Part shown: piece after piece, positions 1 through 8,688 of the stretch
Layout: the number at the start of each line of letters is the position of its first letter
Numbering within the stretch: the stretch's first letter is position 1
Source: an uncultured Lachnospiraceae bacterium
GTDB lineage: Bacteria; Bacillota; Clostridia; Lachnospirales; Lachnospiraceae
Length of the DNA: 64,000 nucleotides
Assembly: GCA_947173495.1 (NCBI GenBank)
Contig: CAMWFQ010000003.1
Location: forward strand, 172,577-236,576
Direction of reading: 5' to 3'
Translations under genes and position numbers: made by a program
Notes under the pieces: model-generated
Seen by the model: only the letters and a program-made list of their open reading frames with translations
The model's database searches: none
Told to the model about the DNA's origin: nothing

Positions 1-331
1 TGGACACGATCACATCATAAATCCTCTTATGTGTAAAGGACTCGATCCGGGTAACATACTGTTCACCGTCCAGATTAATACTCTGAGATTTTTTGGCGAA
101 CACCACCGGCACATGAAAATACTGTGCCGCAGAACAGGCAATTCCAATTCCTGACGCTTCAATCGTCAGTATTTTATTGATCTTTTCACTGGGAAATAAG
201 CGCCTGAACTCCTTTCCCATTTCATTAAACAGCTCCACATCCATCTGATGATTCAAAAATGAATCCACTTTCAGTACATTACCGGGTTTGATGTTGCCAT
301 CCCTGCGAATCCGTTCCTCCAAAAGCTGCAT
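1..331 (-). CDS. xpt: xanthine phosphoribosyltransferase (partial, C-terminus beyond window)
   Basis: The enzyme transfers phosphoribose from PRPP to xanthine in cytoplasmic purine salvage. About 110 N-terminal residues are visible, beginning [12 protein letters not shown]. They include the family's [10 protein letters not shown] segment, the [10 protein letters not shown] segment and PVVFAKK, all of which closely match Xpt of Bacillus subtilis (about 194 residues). The ATG is preceded by GGAGGA about 4 nt upstream. The gene lies 90 bp downstream of a MATE exporter on the same strand, so the two may be cotranscribed. No purine riboswitch fits in the 90-bp gap. The rest of the gene lies to the left of the window. 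Confidence 0.9.
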   Translation of the reverse strand, partial: MQLLEERIRRDGNIKPGNVLKVDSFLNHQMDVELFNEMGKEFRRLFPSEKINKILTIEASGIGIACSAAQYFHVPVVFAKKSQSINLDGEQYVTRIESFTHKRIYDVIVS

Positions 332-421
332 ATGTCCTCCTTCATCCGGCCTTGCAGTTATCCTTTTGCACATCTTCCGGACGACTGCTGTCCCTTTGCT
401 CTTCTTTTGTTCTTTTTTATT

Positions 422-1846
422 TTACTCCTCTTCCCCTGTCTTTATCAACCTCTTTCTGCTCCACTTACCGGATCGGTATCGTACAAAGGAGATCAGGAAA
501 TTGGTTGTCCAGCCCATGGGAATTGCAAACCATACGGCCCGGACGCCCCATAGCGGTGAACACACAAAGGCTACCGTTACACGAATTCCCAGATTGACCA
601 GATTGGCCAGGGTAAAGACCACCACATCTCCTGCTCCCCGCAGCACCCCATCCGTGATCGCCTTCACACCGATGCAGATAAAGAAAAAGGCGATAAAGGA
701 TAAGTAGGCATTTCCCGTCTCAAACGCCGCCTGCCCGCTGCTCTCTTCCAGAAAGGCGCCGATAATGGCTTCATGGAACAGGGTAAGGCTCAGACAGATG
801 ATCACGGCAAACACTGCCGCCATACGAACAGCGGCAAAATACCCCTTTTTTACCCGTTCCGGCTTTCCCGCTCCGAGATTCTGCGCCGTAAAGGTTGAGA
901 CCGCATTTCCGGTGGCAATCATAGGGACAATACAGATGGATTCGATCCGTGTCCCCGCCGTATACCCTGCCAGCACGGAGGATCCATAGCCGTTGACCAC
1001 AGACTGCACCAGAAGCATTCCGATGGAAACTATGGACTGCTGAAGCATGGATGGAATCGCCACCCTGATCATACTTCCCAGCATCTGTACGTCAAACAGC
1101 CGAATCCTCTTCTGCCCCCTCTGGTCCGCTGTCTGCAGTTCCGCCGAATACTGTACTGTTTCCCTGATGGATTCCTCCTCTGTCCGGTGTGCTTTCAGCG
1201 CTCTCATCAGAAGCAGAAAGGATACCACCGCAGAAATGCCCTGGGCCAGAACCGTAGCTATAGCCGCCCCTGCTATCCCAAAGCCAAAGCCCCTCACAAG
1301 CGCCAGATCCATCCCAATATTAAACAGGGAAGAAAAGATCAGAAGATACAGCGGCGTTTTGGAATTTCCCATGGCATTGAAGATGGATGAGAGGATATTA
1401 TACATAAACAGAAAAGGGAGACCCACAAAATAAATATTCAGGTAAAGCAGCGCATCGCTCAGGATATTTCCGGGCGTATTGAGAGCTGTCAATATACTCC
1501 TGCCAAACACAAGCCCCACAGCTCCCATGAAGATACTCACTGCCAGAAAGCTGATCAGCGCCGTATACACAGAGGTTTTCATCTTCCCGTAAAGCCCTGC
1601 TCCCAGATATTGAGAAATGATCACAGAGGAACCAATCCCGCCGCCTATGGCAATCATAATGAAAACCGTAGTCAGCGAATAAGAAGCTCCAATCGCTGCC
1701 AGCGCATCCTCTCCCACAAACTGTCCCACTATGATAGAATCCACCGTAGAATAAAACTGCTGAAACAGATTTCCCAGAATCATGGGCAACGCAAAGAAAA
1801 ACAGAGATTTTCCCGGACTGTCCTCAAGCATGCTGTATTTTTTCAT
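422..1846 (-). CDS. MATE family efflux transporter
   Basis: A 474-residue polytopic membrane protein of the multidrug and toxin extrusion family, normally a sodium- or proton-driven exporter with twelve helices in two halves. The N-terminal half carries the typical LPMILGNLFQQFYSTVDSII and VGEDALAAIGAS segments. The second half repeats the pattern (RVAIPSMLQQSIVSIG) after a charged cytoplasmic loop at about residues 215-250. The length is normal. ATG start with AAAGGA 10 nt upstream. The substrate cannot be told from sequence. The downstream neighbour is xpt, which could hint at purine-type substrates, but this is only inference. An inverted repeat upstream is a candidate operator. Confidence 0.9.
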   Translation of the reverse strand: MKKYSMLEDSPGKSLFFFALPMILGNLFQQFYSTVDSIIVGQFVGEDALAAIGASYSLTTVFIMIAIGGGIGSSVIISQYLGAGLYGKMKTSVYTALISFLAVSIFMGAVGLVFGRSILTALNTPGNILSDALLYLNIYFVGLPFLFMYNILSSIFNAMGNSKTPLYLLIFSSLFNIGMDLALVRGFGFGIAGAAIATVLAQGISAVVSFLLLMRALKAHRTEEESIRETVQYSAELQTADQRGQKRIRLFDVQMLGSMIRVAIPSMLQQSIVSIGMLLVQSVVNGYGSSVLAGYTAGTRIESICIVPMIATGNAVSTFTAQNLGAGKPERVKKGYFAAVRMAAVFAVIICLSLTLFHEAIIGAFLEESSGQAAFETGNAYLSFIAFFFICIGVKAITDGVLRGAGDVVVFTLANLVNLGIRVTVAFVCSPLWGVRAVWFAIPMGWTTNFLISFVRYRSGKWSRKRLIKTGEEE

Positions 1847-1917
1847 AGAGATTTGTTCCTTTCATCGCTCTCATTTCATATTCCTCCCGGAAATCTCTTC
1901 CTTAATGCAGATATAAT

Positions 1918-1935
1918 AATAACTCAGTAGTTATT
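1918..1935. promoter_or_regulatory. inverted repeat upstream of MATE-xpt, candidate operator
   Basis: A perfect 7-bp inverted repeat, AATAACT-CAGT-AGTTATT, sits about 70 bp upstream of the MATE start in an AT-rich region. Its size and symmetry suit a dimeric regulator such as a MarR-type protein, a family that often controls MATE pumps. No regulator gene is adjacent. The functional assignment is inferred. Confidence 0.4.
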
Positions 1936-2026
1936 TTACCACAAAGTCATTATATAAGCATCAAAAAGATTCTTTGTGACAGTACCAAAGTACTGTCTAC
2001 AACTGTCTACCGGATTATAGACACAC

Positions 2027-2061
2027 AAAAAAATGGAAACCCTGTCAAAATCAAGGTTTCC
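2027..2061 (-). terminator. intrinsic terminator of tRNA-Thr
   Basis: On the minus strand GGAAACC and GGTTTCC form a perfect 7-bp stem (2035-2061), followed by seven T residues (2033-2027). It lies 15 bp downstream of the tRNA gene. Confidence 0.75.
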
Positions 2062-2075
2062 GCACTCTTAATCAA

Positions 2076-2148
2076 AGCTGCTGACGGGAATCGGACCCGT
2101 GACCTCCGCACTACCAATGCGACGCTCTACCGACTGAGCCACAGCAGC
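2076..2148 (-). tRNA. tRNA-Thr (anticodon GGT)
   Basis: The minus strand folds into a complete cloverleaf: acceptor GCTGCTG/CAGCAGC, D stem GCTC/GAGC with loop AGTCGGTA, anticodon stem TCGCA/TGCGG with loop TTGGTAG (anticodon GGT, threonine), a 5-nt variable loop and T stem ACGGG/CCCGT. The discriminator base is T. The 3' CCA is not encoded and must be added after transcription. It is flanked by its own promoter and terminator. Confidence 0.96.
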
Positions 2149-2177
2149 CTGCGATGCTTCTTGCATCAACGAACTAT

Positions 2178-2207
2178 ATTCTATCACAGCATGATTTATT
2201 TTGTCAA
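2178..2207 (-). promoter_or_regulatory. promoter of tRNA-Thr
   Basis: Minus-strand TTGACA (2207-2202), an 18-bp spacer, then TAGAAT (2183-2178). The predicted start falls a little upstream of the tRNA 5' end at 2148. Matches the sigma-A consensus at 11 of 12 positions. Confidence 0.75.
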
Positions 2208-2344
2208 TCACATAATGTAAAATCCTGCAAATTATCAAAATTCAGATAATTTATTCACACATGCCTTCATTTGGCCCGTACTAATTATATACTTTACCAC
2301 AAAAATGATTACGAGTCTACTCTTTTTTTAATTAATTGATACAA

Positions 2345-2545
2345 TAATAGTAACAGTTCGTTACTGTTCACGGCTCAGGAATGCGCACAGGCTGCGCATT
2401 CCGTGAGAACTTGAGGCAGGTGTGAGGGGCGATTTTTGCGTAGCAAAACCTGGAATATCGCCCCGAATTGTTGCTATGAGCGGCCCCCAGGCCGGGAAGA
2501 GTAACAGTTCAACCGGCCGGGAAGACTGTACCTGTAATTTATAGC
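2345..2545. repeat. hairpin-rich intergenic element before the ABC exporter
   Basis: The 424-bp gap between tRNA-Thr and the ABC operon contains no gene. Its right half holds three structures. AACAG/CTGTT form a small hairpin near 2352-2368. GGAATGCGC/GCGCATTCC form a 9-bp stem with a 7-nt loop (2378-2402). GGGGCGAT/ATCGCCCC (2426-2464) enclose an inner TTTTGC-GTA-GCAAAA stem. GTAACAGTTC and GGCCGGGAAGA each occur twice. No U-tract follows, so these are not simple terminators. They may be REP-like repeats or a structured leader. Confidence 0.5.
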
Positions 2546-2572
2546 AATGCTTCGTAAAGAAAGGAGACAGAC

Positions 2573-3547
2573 ATGATCGAATTTACAGAAGTAAGCAAGA
2601 TCTACCGGGTGGCAAAGCGTCAGGCGGGAATGAAAAATGCGGTAAAATCCTTTTTCTCCAGGCAGTACAACACTGTGCACGCTCTGCAGAATGTGAGCTT
2701 TTCCATCCGGGATGGCGAAATGGTAGGTTATATCGGCCCGAACGGAGCCGGGAAAAGCACTACCATTAAAATTATGTGCGGAGTCCTTACGCCGGAGAGC
2801 GGAACCTGTATGATCAACGGCCGCGTCCCATATAAGGAGAGGGTTGCCCATGTGCGCGATATCGGTGTGGTATTCGGCCAGCGCAGCCAGCTCTGGTGGG
2901 ATGTACCGGTGATCGACAGCTTTGATCTGATCCGGGACATCTACCGGGTGGATGAAAAAACCTATCGGAAGAATGTCAGCGAGCTGGCAGACCTTCTGGA
3001 TCTGGGGGAAATTCTTCAGACCCCTGTCAGGACCCTGAGTCTGGGCCAGAGAATGCGGTGCGAGATTGCGGCTTCCCTCCTGCACAACCCAAAGGTATTG
3101 TTTCTGGATGAACCCACGATTGGACTGGACGCCGTATCCAAGCTTGCCGTACGAAAGTTTATCCGGGAGCTGAATGAAAAGAAAGGCACTACCATTGTCC
3201 TCACTACCCATGATATGCAGGATATCGAAGCGTTGACAGAGCGGGTCCTTCTGATCGGCAGAGGGCGGATCCTTCTGGATGGAAAACTTGATGATCTGAA
3301 AAAGCATATTTCAGAACGCAAGACTATGGTCATTCAATACCAGGGAAACCCTCCCATATTGATGAAGGAAATGACACAGACGGAAAGTTCCCAGGGACGT
3401 ATGAAAGTCAGTTTTGATCCCGGAGAGATTTCCGTATCAGGCGCTATCGCTTATTTTGCTGCGAACACAGAACTTCTGGATGTGTCGGTCGCAGACATTT
3501 CCACAGAGGAAATGGTTGCCGAATTGTATAAGGAGTACCGCCTATGA
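2573..3547 (+). CDS. ABC-2 type exporter, ATP-binding protein
   Basis: A 324-residue cytoplasmic ATPase that powers the two permeases downstream. Walker A GPNGAGKST lies at residues 55-63, the signature is LSLGQRMRCEIA, and Walker B is VLFLDEPTIGLD, with the switch histidine in TTHDMQD. The C-terminal 80 residues form the accessory tail typical of NatA/COG4586-type proteins. The ATG has AAAGGAG 6 nt upstream. The stop overlaps the next start by 4 bp (ATGA), so translation is probably coupled. The substrate is unknown. This three-gene arrangement (COG4586-COG4587-COG3694) is widespread in Firmicutes and poorly characterised. Confidence 0.9.
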   Translation: MIEFTEVSKIYRVAKRQAGMKNAVKSFFSRQYNTVHALQNVSFSIRDGEMVGYIGPNGAGKSTTIKIMCGVLTPESGTCMINGRVPYKERVAHVRDIGVVFGQRSQLWWDVPVIDSFDLIRDIYRVDEKTYRKNVSELADLLDLGEILQTPVRTLSLGQRMRCEIAASLLHNPKVLFLDEPTIGLDAVSKLAVRKFIRELNEKKGTTIVLTTHDMQDIEALTERVLLIGRGRILLDGKLDDLKKHISERKTMVIQYQGNPPILMKEMTQTESSQGRMKVSFDPGEISVSGAIAYFAANTELLDVSVADISTEEMVAELYKEYRL

Positions 3548-4359
3548 GAGCAGAATTAAACGTATATTTTTCTATGTTCCGCATCCGTTTTAACCACAAT
3601 CTCCAATACCGGGCAGTCGTACTGGGCGCTGTTCTCAAAGGCTTTTTGTGGGCGATGATGGAGATTCTGGGTTATCTGGCAATCTACCGCACAGGCGGAG
3701 ATTCGCTGCCTATGGATTTTTCCAGTACGGTTTCTTATGTATGGGCACACCAGTCATTCATTGTCCTGTTTTCAGTGGTATTTGCAGACAGTGAGATTTA
3801 TTCCTCGATCCGAACGGGAGCCGTGGTGTATGATCTGGCCCGTCCGGTGGGACTTTACGGAAGATGGTTTTGCCAGTCGGCCTCTAACCGCTTTTCGTTC
3901 TCTCTTGTAAACTGCCTGCCGGTCCTGATTCTGGGTATTCTCATGCCCGCGCCCTTCAGGCTCGTGCTGCCTGCATCCGCCCTGCAGCTGCTTCTGTTTC
4001 TGGTATCCACGCTGCTTGCTTTCGGCGTAACGGTGGCAATTGCCATGCTGATGTATGTTTCTCTTTTCTATTTTATTTCGCAAAGGGGGATCAGGATCAT
4101 CGTCAGAATCACAACCTCCTTTTTCTCCGGAGGCGTGATTCCCCTCCTCTTTTTCCCCGGACCGGTGCGCAGGATCGCGGAGTGTCTTCCTTTTGCAGCC
4201 ATGCAGAATATGCCGCTGCAGATCTTCTGCGGCACCATCAGCGGAGCAGATGCCGTAAAGGGAATCATGTTTCAATTATTCTGGCTCTGTATATTGATTC
4301 TGGCGGGATGGGCCGCTATGGGACAGGCCACCAGAAAAGTAGTGGCGTTTGGAGGTTGA
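3544..4359 (+). CDS. ABC-2 type exporter permease, first subunit
   Basis: A 271-residue membrane protein with about six hydrophobic segments and a basic, amphipathic N-terminus containing FRIRFNHNLQYRA, as in COG4587 (ABC-2 family) permeases. It overlaps the ATPase gene by 4 bp and is followed 1 bp after its stop by the second permease. It most likely forms a heterodimeric channel with that protein. The transported compound is not evident. Confidence 0.82.
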   Translation: MRAELNVYFSMFRIRFNHNLQYRAVVLGAVLKGFLWAMMEILGYLAIYRTGGDSLPMDFSSTVSYVWAHQSFIVLFSVVFADSEIYSSIRTGAVVYDLARPVGLYGRWFCQSASNRFSFSLVNCLPVLILGILMPAPFRLVLPASALQLLLFLVSTLLAFGVTVAIAMLMYVSLFYFISQRGIRIIVRITTSFFSGGVIPLLFFPGPVRRIAECLPFAAMQNMPLQIFCGTISGADAVKGIMFQLFWLCILILAGWAAMGQATRKVVAFGG

Positions 4360-4360
4360 A

Positions 4361-5137
4361 ATGAAATTATACTGGAATTATTTTATAATGGAATTAAAAA
4401 GTCAGATGCAGTACAAAGCTTCTTTCCTTTTAACAATGATTGGACAGTTTCTGACTGCGTTCACCACCTTCTTTGGAATACAGTTTCTGTTTGACCGGAT
4501 CGATGGTGTGGATGATTTTACTTATGGGCAGGTGTTGCTGTGCTTTTCCGTCATCATGATGTCTTTTGCCATTGGTGAAATGATTGGCGGAGGACTGGCT
4601 GTCTTTCCTGATCTGTTGCGAGAAGGAAGCATGGACCGGATCCTTGTCCGTCCAAGAAGCATCCTTCTGCAGATTATCATGCCGAATATGGACTTCTCCC
4701 GTCTGGGACTTCTGGCGCAGGCCGCCATCGTGCTGGGCATTGCCATCCCTGCCAGCTCTGTTGTATGGACCTGGCAAAAGGTAGTGGTATTTATCCTGAT
4801 GATTCTCTGCGGGAGCGTGATCTTCTTCTGCCTGTTTCTTCTGGTGGCGTCGATCTCCTTTTTCACCCTGCAGTCCCTGGATTTTATGGATATCTTTACC
4901 TATGGAATGCGTGATTTCGGAAAATATCCTTTTTCTGTCTATGGAGAAAGTATCCTTATGTTTCTTACCTTTGTGATTCCGCTGGCACTGATTCAGTATT
5001 ATCCGCTGCTTTATCTGCTGGACAGGCAAAACGGCATTTTGTATATACTCTCGCCCGTTTTATCTCTCTTCTTTGTGATACCTTCCGTACTTCTTTACAA
5101 AATCGGGCTTAGTAACTACAAATCCAGCGGATCATAG
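4361..5137 (+). CDS. ABC-2 type exporter permease, second subunit (DUF990/COG3694-like)
   Basis: A 258-residue membrane protein with about six transmembrane segments. The N-terminal MELKSQMQYKASFLLTMIGQ and the LLREGSMDRILVRPRS loop are typical of the second permease in this exporter type. An in-frame TTG 12 bp further upstream is possible, but the ATG at 4361 has GGAGG 5 nt upstream (4351-4355, inside the end of the preceding gene) and is preferred. It is the last gene of the operon and is followed by a strong hairpin. Confidence 0.82.
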   Translation: MKLYWNYFIMELKSQMQYKASFLLTMIGQFLTAFTTFFGIQFLFDRIDGVDDFTYGQVLLCFSVIMMSFAIGEMIGGGLAVFPDLLREGSMDRILVRPRSILLQIIMPNMDFSRLGLLAQAAIVLGIAIPASSVVWTWQKVVVFILMILCGSVIFFCLFLLVASISFFTLQSLDFMDIFTYGMRDFGKYPFSVYGESILMFLTFVIPLALIQYYPLLYLLDRQNGILYILSPVLSLFFVIPSVLLYKIGLSNYKSSGS

Positions 5138-5168
5138 CTCCTTCGGATCATGAAGCTTATTGTAACAA

Positions 5169-5212
5169 AAGAGCGAAAGCATTGACGTAATATGCTCACT
5201 GCTTTCGCTCTT
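5169..5212. terminator. terminator hairpin between the ABC operon and the chemoreceptor gene
   Basis: AAGAGCGAAAGCA and TGCTTTCGCTCTT form a perfect 13-bp stem with an 18-nt loop. On the minus strand the stem runs into TTTTG. It separates two convergent operons and probably acts in both directions. Confidence 0.8.
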
Positions 5213-5231
5213 AACTATCTTGATGAAAAAT

Positions 5232-6167
5232 TTACTGCTCCCTGATAATGGGTGCAACCTGAGCCATCAGATTATCGATATCCTCAAACATGGCGCTTTT
5301 GGTGGTTCCCAGACGGCTTGCTCTGTTAATATGCTTTACGACTTCTCTGTACTGGCTTCTTATCTTGTCAAAAAATCCGCACAGGGTACTGAGCGCCGTT
5401 TTGGAATCTCCAATCACCTCTGATATCTGTGTATGTACTTCTGTGGCTCCCTCCGCCGCACGGGTGATCTGATCGAACATTTCGTAAGTTTCCTGTACCT
5501 TTTCAAGGCTCTGGCCCAGCGCCTTCTTTGAGCTGTCAATACTCTCGCTCAGCTTATCCGTTCCCTGCTCCACATCTTTGATATCTGAATCCACTGCCGC
5601 TGCCAGATCTTTGATCTCATCCGCAAGCTTCTTTACCTCCACAGCAACTACGGCAAATCCTTTTCCCTTTTCACCCGCCCGGGCCGCCTCAATAGATGCA
5701 TTGATCGCAAGGATATTCGTCTGATCTGCAATGGACACGATCTGATTCATCCTCTTCTTGATGTGATCCACCGATTCCTGCAGCGTCATAAAGGTACTTC
5801 CCATTTCGTCAAAATGAGTCTCTACCTCCTGAGAACTGTTTTTGAGGGTTTCTACCTCATTCTGGGCCTGAGAGACCGATTGTGAGATTTCATCCTTCAC
5901 CGTCACAAACTGTTCTGAGACATCCTTAACACTTGAAAAATTCTGTCCCATGTCTTCCAGTTTTTCCTGAAATTGTTCTGTTTCTCCCAAAACACCGTCA
6001 AAAGAACTGCCTACCAGGCTCAATTCCCACAAAGACTGTACTTCCTTCTGTACCAGATCTGTATGGTACTGTTTTAAGCTGTCCATCACATACAGAACCG
6101 GATACATTTCTTCTTCTCTGCTCTGTTTTTTCCCTGCTCCCTGTTTATTGTCTCCGCGAAACAGCAT
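5232..6167 (-). CDS. soluble methyl-accepting chemotaxis protein
   Basis: A 311-residue receptor without a signal peptide or transmembrane segment. It therefore acts in the cytoplasm. The signalling domain is recognised by the hairpin tip at residues 147-184 ([20 protein letters not shown], then [16 protein letters not shown]), which contacts CheA and CheW. Helical arms flank it. No PAS, globin or other ligand domain is recognisable in the N-terminal 60 residues, so sensing probably comes from a partner. The FIST-domain gene ends 17 bp upstream in the same operon and is the obvious candidate. ATG start with GGAG upstream. Confidence 0.9.
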   Translation of the reverse strand: MLFRGDNKQGAGKKQSREEEMYPVLYVMDSLKQYHTDLVQKEVQSLWELSLVGSSFDGVLGETEQFQEKLEDMGQNFSSVKDVSEQFVTVKDEISQSVSQAQNEVETLKNSSQEVETHFDEMGSTFMTLQESVDHIKKRMNQIVSIADQTNILAINASIEAARAGEKGKGFAVVAVEVKKLADEIKDLAAAVDSDIKDVEQGTDKLSESIDSSKKALGQSLEKVQETYEMFDQITRAAEGATEVHTQISEVIGDSKTALSTLCGFFDKIRSQYREVVKHINRASRLGTTKSAMFEDIDNLMAQVAPIIREQ

Positions 6168-6184
6168 GTCTTTTTCTCCCTCCC

Positions 6185-7240
6185 TTATTCAAATACAACA
6201 CATGTCATGGATTGATTGACAAACTGATTGTTATAGTGCTCTCCGTATCCCACAAGCCCCGCATGATTTCCCAGCGTGCTCATTTCCTTCAGATACTCCT
6301 GCATATAGCCGTTTTCAGAAAAAAGCTTATACCTGAAAAGACAATTAACAGAAAATACAGCCGACCGTTTCGGGAAATCCTGCGCTATCTTTTGAATCGT
6401 CTCCCTTACGATCTCCTTATAATCTCCCAGCTCCAGAAGAATCAGCACATCAGAATCATTTACCTGCCTGAAGCAGGCCAGCGCATTCCCGCTTACCTCC
6501 TTAATGGAAATAATACAGGTCTCGTCTCCGTTGATCTTTCCAAAGGGATTCTTAAAGGTCTGCGTTAAGATCTGCTGTTCCGTTACATGAAGAATGTCCT
6601 GATACACCTGCCTGGCAGGTTTCCCATTGAGAGCGCCCATAATGTATTTGGCTTTGTCCGTATCAGAGGCAATAAACCGATAATTCCCCATCTTGTGATA
6701 AATGTTTTCTTTGTACGCTCTGACTCTGCCGCCCTGATTTCTCACAAGAGCGTAAGCCACTGCGTCCTCATAAATCCGACCGTTGACAGATACCTTCCCG
6801 CCATCGCCGGTTCCTCCTACCAGAGAAATATTCCGCTTTCTCAAAGCTGTATGTATCGTGGTCAGCACACAGGCATCATTGCCGGAACAAAAATCAATGC
6901 ATATCGTGTCCGCCTGGGCCGCGTTTACCTTCTGCAGATCCTCCTCCAGCCTTCCAATATACTTTACCGGCATAACCGATACCTGCTCCAGCACATTCGC
7001 CGCTGCGCTGACCCCTCCCAGAAAAGCAACCACGCCCACACCATGCTCCGCCACACGGGTATCATAACACATCCCGATACATCCGATACTGGGCACCTGC
7101 GGGTATAGCTTTTCCAGTTCTTTTACATGCTTCTCAAACTGATCACTGTTAGACATCAGCATAATCAACTGAGGATTCGTCAGCCCCCTGACGGCTTCTT
7201 TCAGATCCCCTCGCTGGCTCATACCAAAAAACTGTCTCAC
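6185..7240 (-). CDS. FIST domain sensory protein
   Basis: A 351-residue soluble protein with a FIST N domain (about residues 25-200, containing [12 protein letters not shown] and the LVGGTGDGG loop) and a FIST C domain (about 205-345, with [14 protein letters not shown] and [20 protein letters not shown]). FIST proteins are proposed to bind small ligands such as amino acids and to feed chemoreceptors or kinases. The downstream soluble chemoreceptor supports that role here. The start is GTG, with GAGG 8 nt upstream; the nearby ATG is out of frame. A sigma-A-like promoter lies just upstream. Confidence 0.88.
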   Translation of the reverse strand: MRQFFGMSQRGDLKEAVRGLTNPQLIMLMSNSDQFEKHVKELEKLYPQVPSIGCIGMCYDTRVAEHGVGVVAFLGGVSAAANVLEQVSVMPVKYIGRLEEDLQKVNAAQADTICIDFCSGNDACVLTTIHTALRKRNISLVGGTGDGGKVSVNGRIYEDAVAYALVRNQGGRVRAYKENIYHKMGNYRFIASDTDKAKYIMGALNGKPARQVYQDILHVTEQQILTQTFKNPFGKINGDETCIISIKEVSGNALACFRQVNDSDVLILLELGDYKEIVRETIQKIAQDFPKRSAVFSVNCLFRYKLFSENGYMQEYLKEMSTLGNHAGLVGYGEHYNNQFVNQSMTCVVFE

Positions 7241-7288
7241 TATCCATTCCTCTCTTCCTGTTCATTCTGATATTCTTACGTAAATGTT

Positions 7289-7318
7289 ATTATACTTGAT
7301 AGGAACAAACAGCGTCAA
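7289..7318 (-). promoter_or_regulatory. promoter of the FIST-chemoreceptor operon
   Basis: Minus-strand TTGACG (7318-7313), an 18-bp spacer and a perfect TATAAT (7294-7289). The predicted start is about 40 nt upstream of the FIST GTG codon. Confidence 0.7.
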
Positions 7319-7374
7319 GAATAAATCCTCAGTTTGTAACGATAGTAACTATTTGGCCTTTTGTAAGAATCCTT

Positions 7375-8568
7375 TTACCAGACAAACAACGATTTTCCTT
7401 TCAGTCGCAGGATCGCCTCTATTAAATAGTAATCGCCATAAATTATGGGAACCTCCGTATTCTCCCCTGTCGGATCATGATAGAAAAAGGTTCCGCCATC
7501 TACAATAGAATCAACCTCCGGATCCCAATTATTAAACTTCTCATCGCAGGCTCTGAGGATACGGAAAGCAGCTTCTGTATACAGCTTCTTCTCATGTTCC
7601 CCTACATGCTCCGCCAGCTCCAGAAGCCCGCATACTGTTATCATTGCCGCTGTGGAATCATATTTCACCGGCTTTTCCGGAGCCCGGTAATCCACCAGAG
7701 GAAGCCAGTCATTGACTGCCATATTTGAAATGCAGTAATGCGCGCAGCTCTTGGCTGTATTTAAGAACGATTCATCTCCTGTATGCCGGTAGCTCAGCGC
7801 AAACCCATATACGGCCCAGGACTGTCCGCGGCTCCAGGAAGATCCTCTCTCATAACCCTGTCCTGCCGGATTATCCACAAACTCTCCCGTTTTTGCATCA
7901 AAGATTACAACATGATTACAGCTCCCATCCTCCCGCACAATATACTTCTGTGCAGTCTTTGCATGGCTTATGGCAATCTGTTCAAAGCGGGGATCATTGA
8001 TCTCCCGGCCCGCCCAATAGAGCAGCGGAATATTCATCAGACAGTCAATAATCATCCATCCGCTCACATCATCCTTTCCGTTAAAGGATTCATTCCAGGC
8101 CCGGATATATTTTCCCGCTATATTATAGCGGCCGGCCAGCAGATTCGCCACATGCAGCCCTCTGCGCCGGGAGTCCCTGTTTCCTGTCTTCCGGTAATTT
8201 GCCACTGAAGAGAGCAGATACATAAACCCCACATCATGATGCAGTCCTTCAAACCCGCTGATCGCCTCTTCAAGCCGTTCTTCCACACCCTCAGCCGTTT
8301 TTCTGTATGCCTCATCGCCGGTAGCCTCATACATCTGCCAGAGCATTCCCGGCCAGAATCCGTTGGTCCAGAAATAAATTCCTCCGGGAAAATCCAGATC
8401 CTGATACCTTCCATTGCGGGGACTGTATGGAATCATCGTCCCCACTCTGGCACACTCCTTTTTCATTTTGACCACCAACTTCTCATACACGTCGTCAACC
8501 CATTCCTGATCAGAGCATTTCATCTTCTCTAATCCGCCTGCATTTTTTTCCTGCATCGTGTCCTCCAT
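7375..8568 (-). CDS. GH88 unsaturated glucuronyl hydrolase
   Basis: A 397-residue cytoplasmic enzyme expected to release the 4,5-unsaturated uronic acid left at the non-reducing end by polysaccharide lyases acting on glycosaminoglycans, pectins or similar glycans. The (alpha/alpha)6-barrel family is recognised by GGIYFWTNGFWPGMLW, HHDVGF (Asp112) and the aspartate in WMIIDCLMN (Asp175), which match the catalytic pair of Bacillus Ugl. SSWSRGQSWAVYGFALSYRH is also diagnostic. There is no signal peptide. It is preceded by an AraC-type gene that may control it. No lyase is encoded nearby. Confidence 0.9.
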   Translation of the reverse strand: MEDTMQEKNAGGLEKMKCSDQEWVDDVYEKLVVKMKKECARVGTMIPYSPRNGRYQDLDFPGGIYFWTNGFWPGMLWQMYEATGDEAYRKTAEGVEERLEEAISGFEGLHHDVGFMYLLSSVANYRKTGNRDSRRRGLHVANLLAGRYNIAGKYIRAWNESFNGKDDVSGWMIIDCLMNIPLLYWAGREINDPRFEQIAISHAKTAQKYIVREDGSCNHVVIFDAKTGEFVDNPAGQGYERGSSWSRGQSWAVYGFALSYRHTGDESFLNTAKSCAHYCISNMAVNDWLPLVDYRAPEKPVKYDSTAAMITVCGLLELAEHVGEHEKKLYTEAAFRILRACDEKFNNWDPEVDSIVDGGTFFYHDPTGENTEVPIIYGDYYLIEAILRLKGKSLFVW

Positions 8569-8688
8569 TTCTGCACAAACCGTAAAACCCGGATTTATGC
8601 CTCGTATTTTATTTTAGTTAATTATAACACTAAAAAAAAACGCCGGTTAGAAATAACAGACAGCTTTTAGTAAAAACCCATATAAATT

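Noticed and set aside
332..421. Purine riboswitch for xpt
   Set aside because: The 90-bp gap has no conserved purine aptamer core and is too short with an expression platform.
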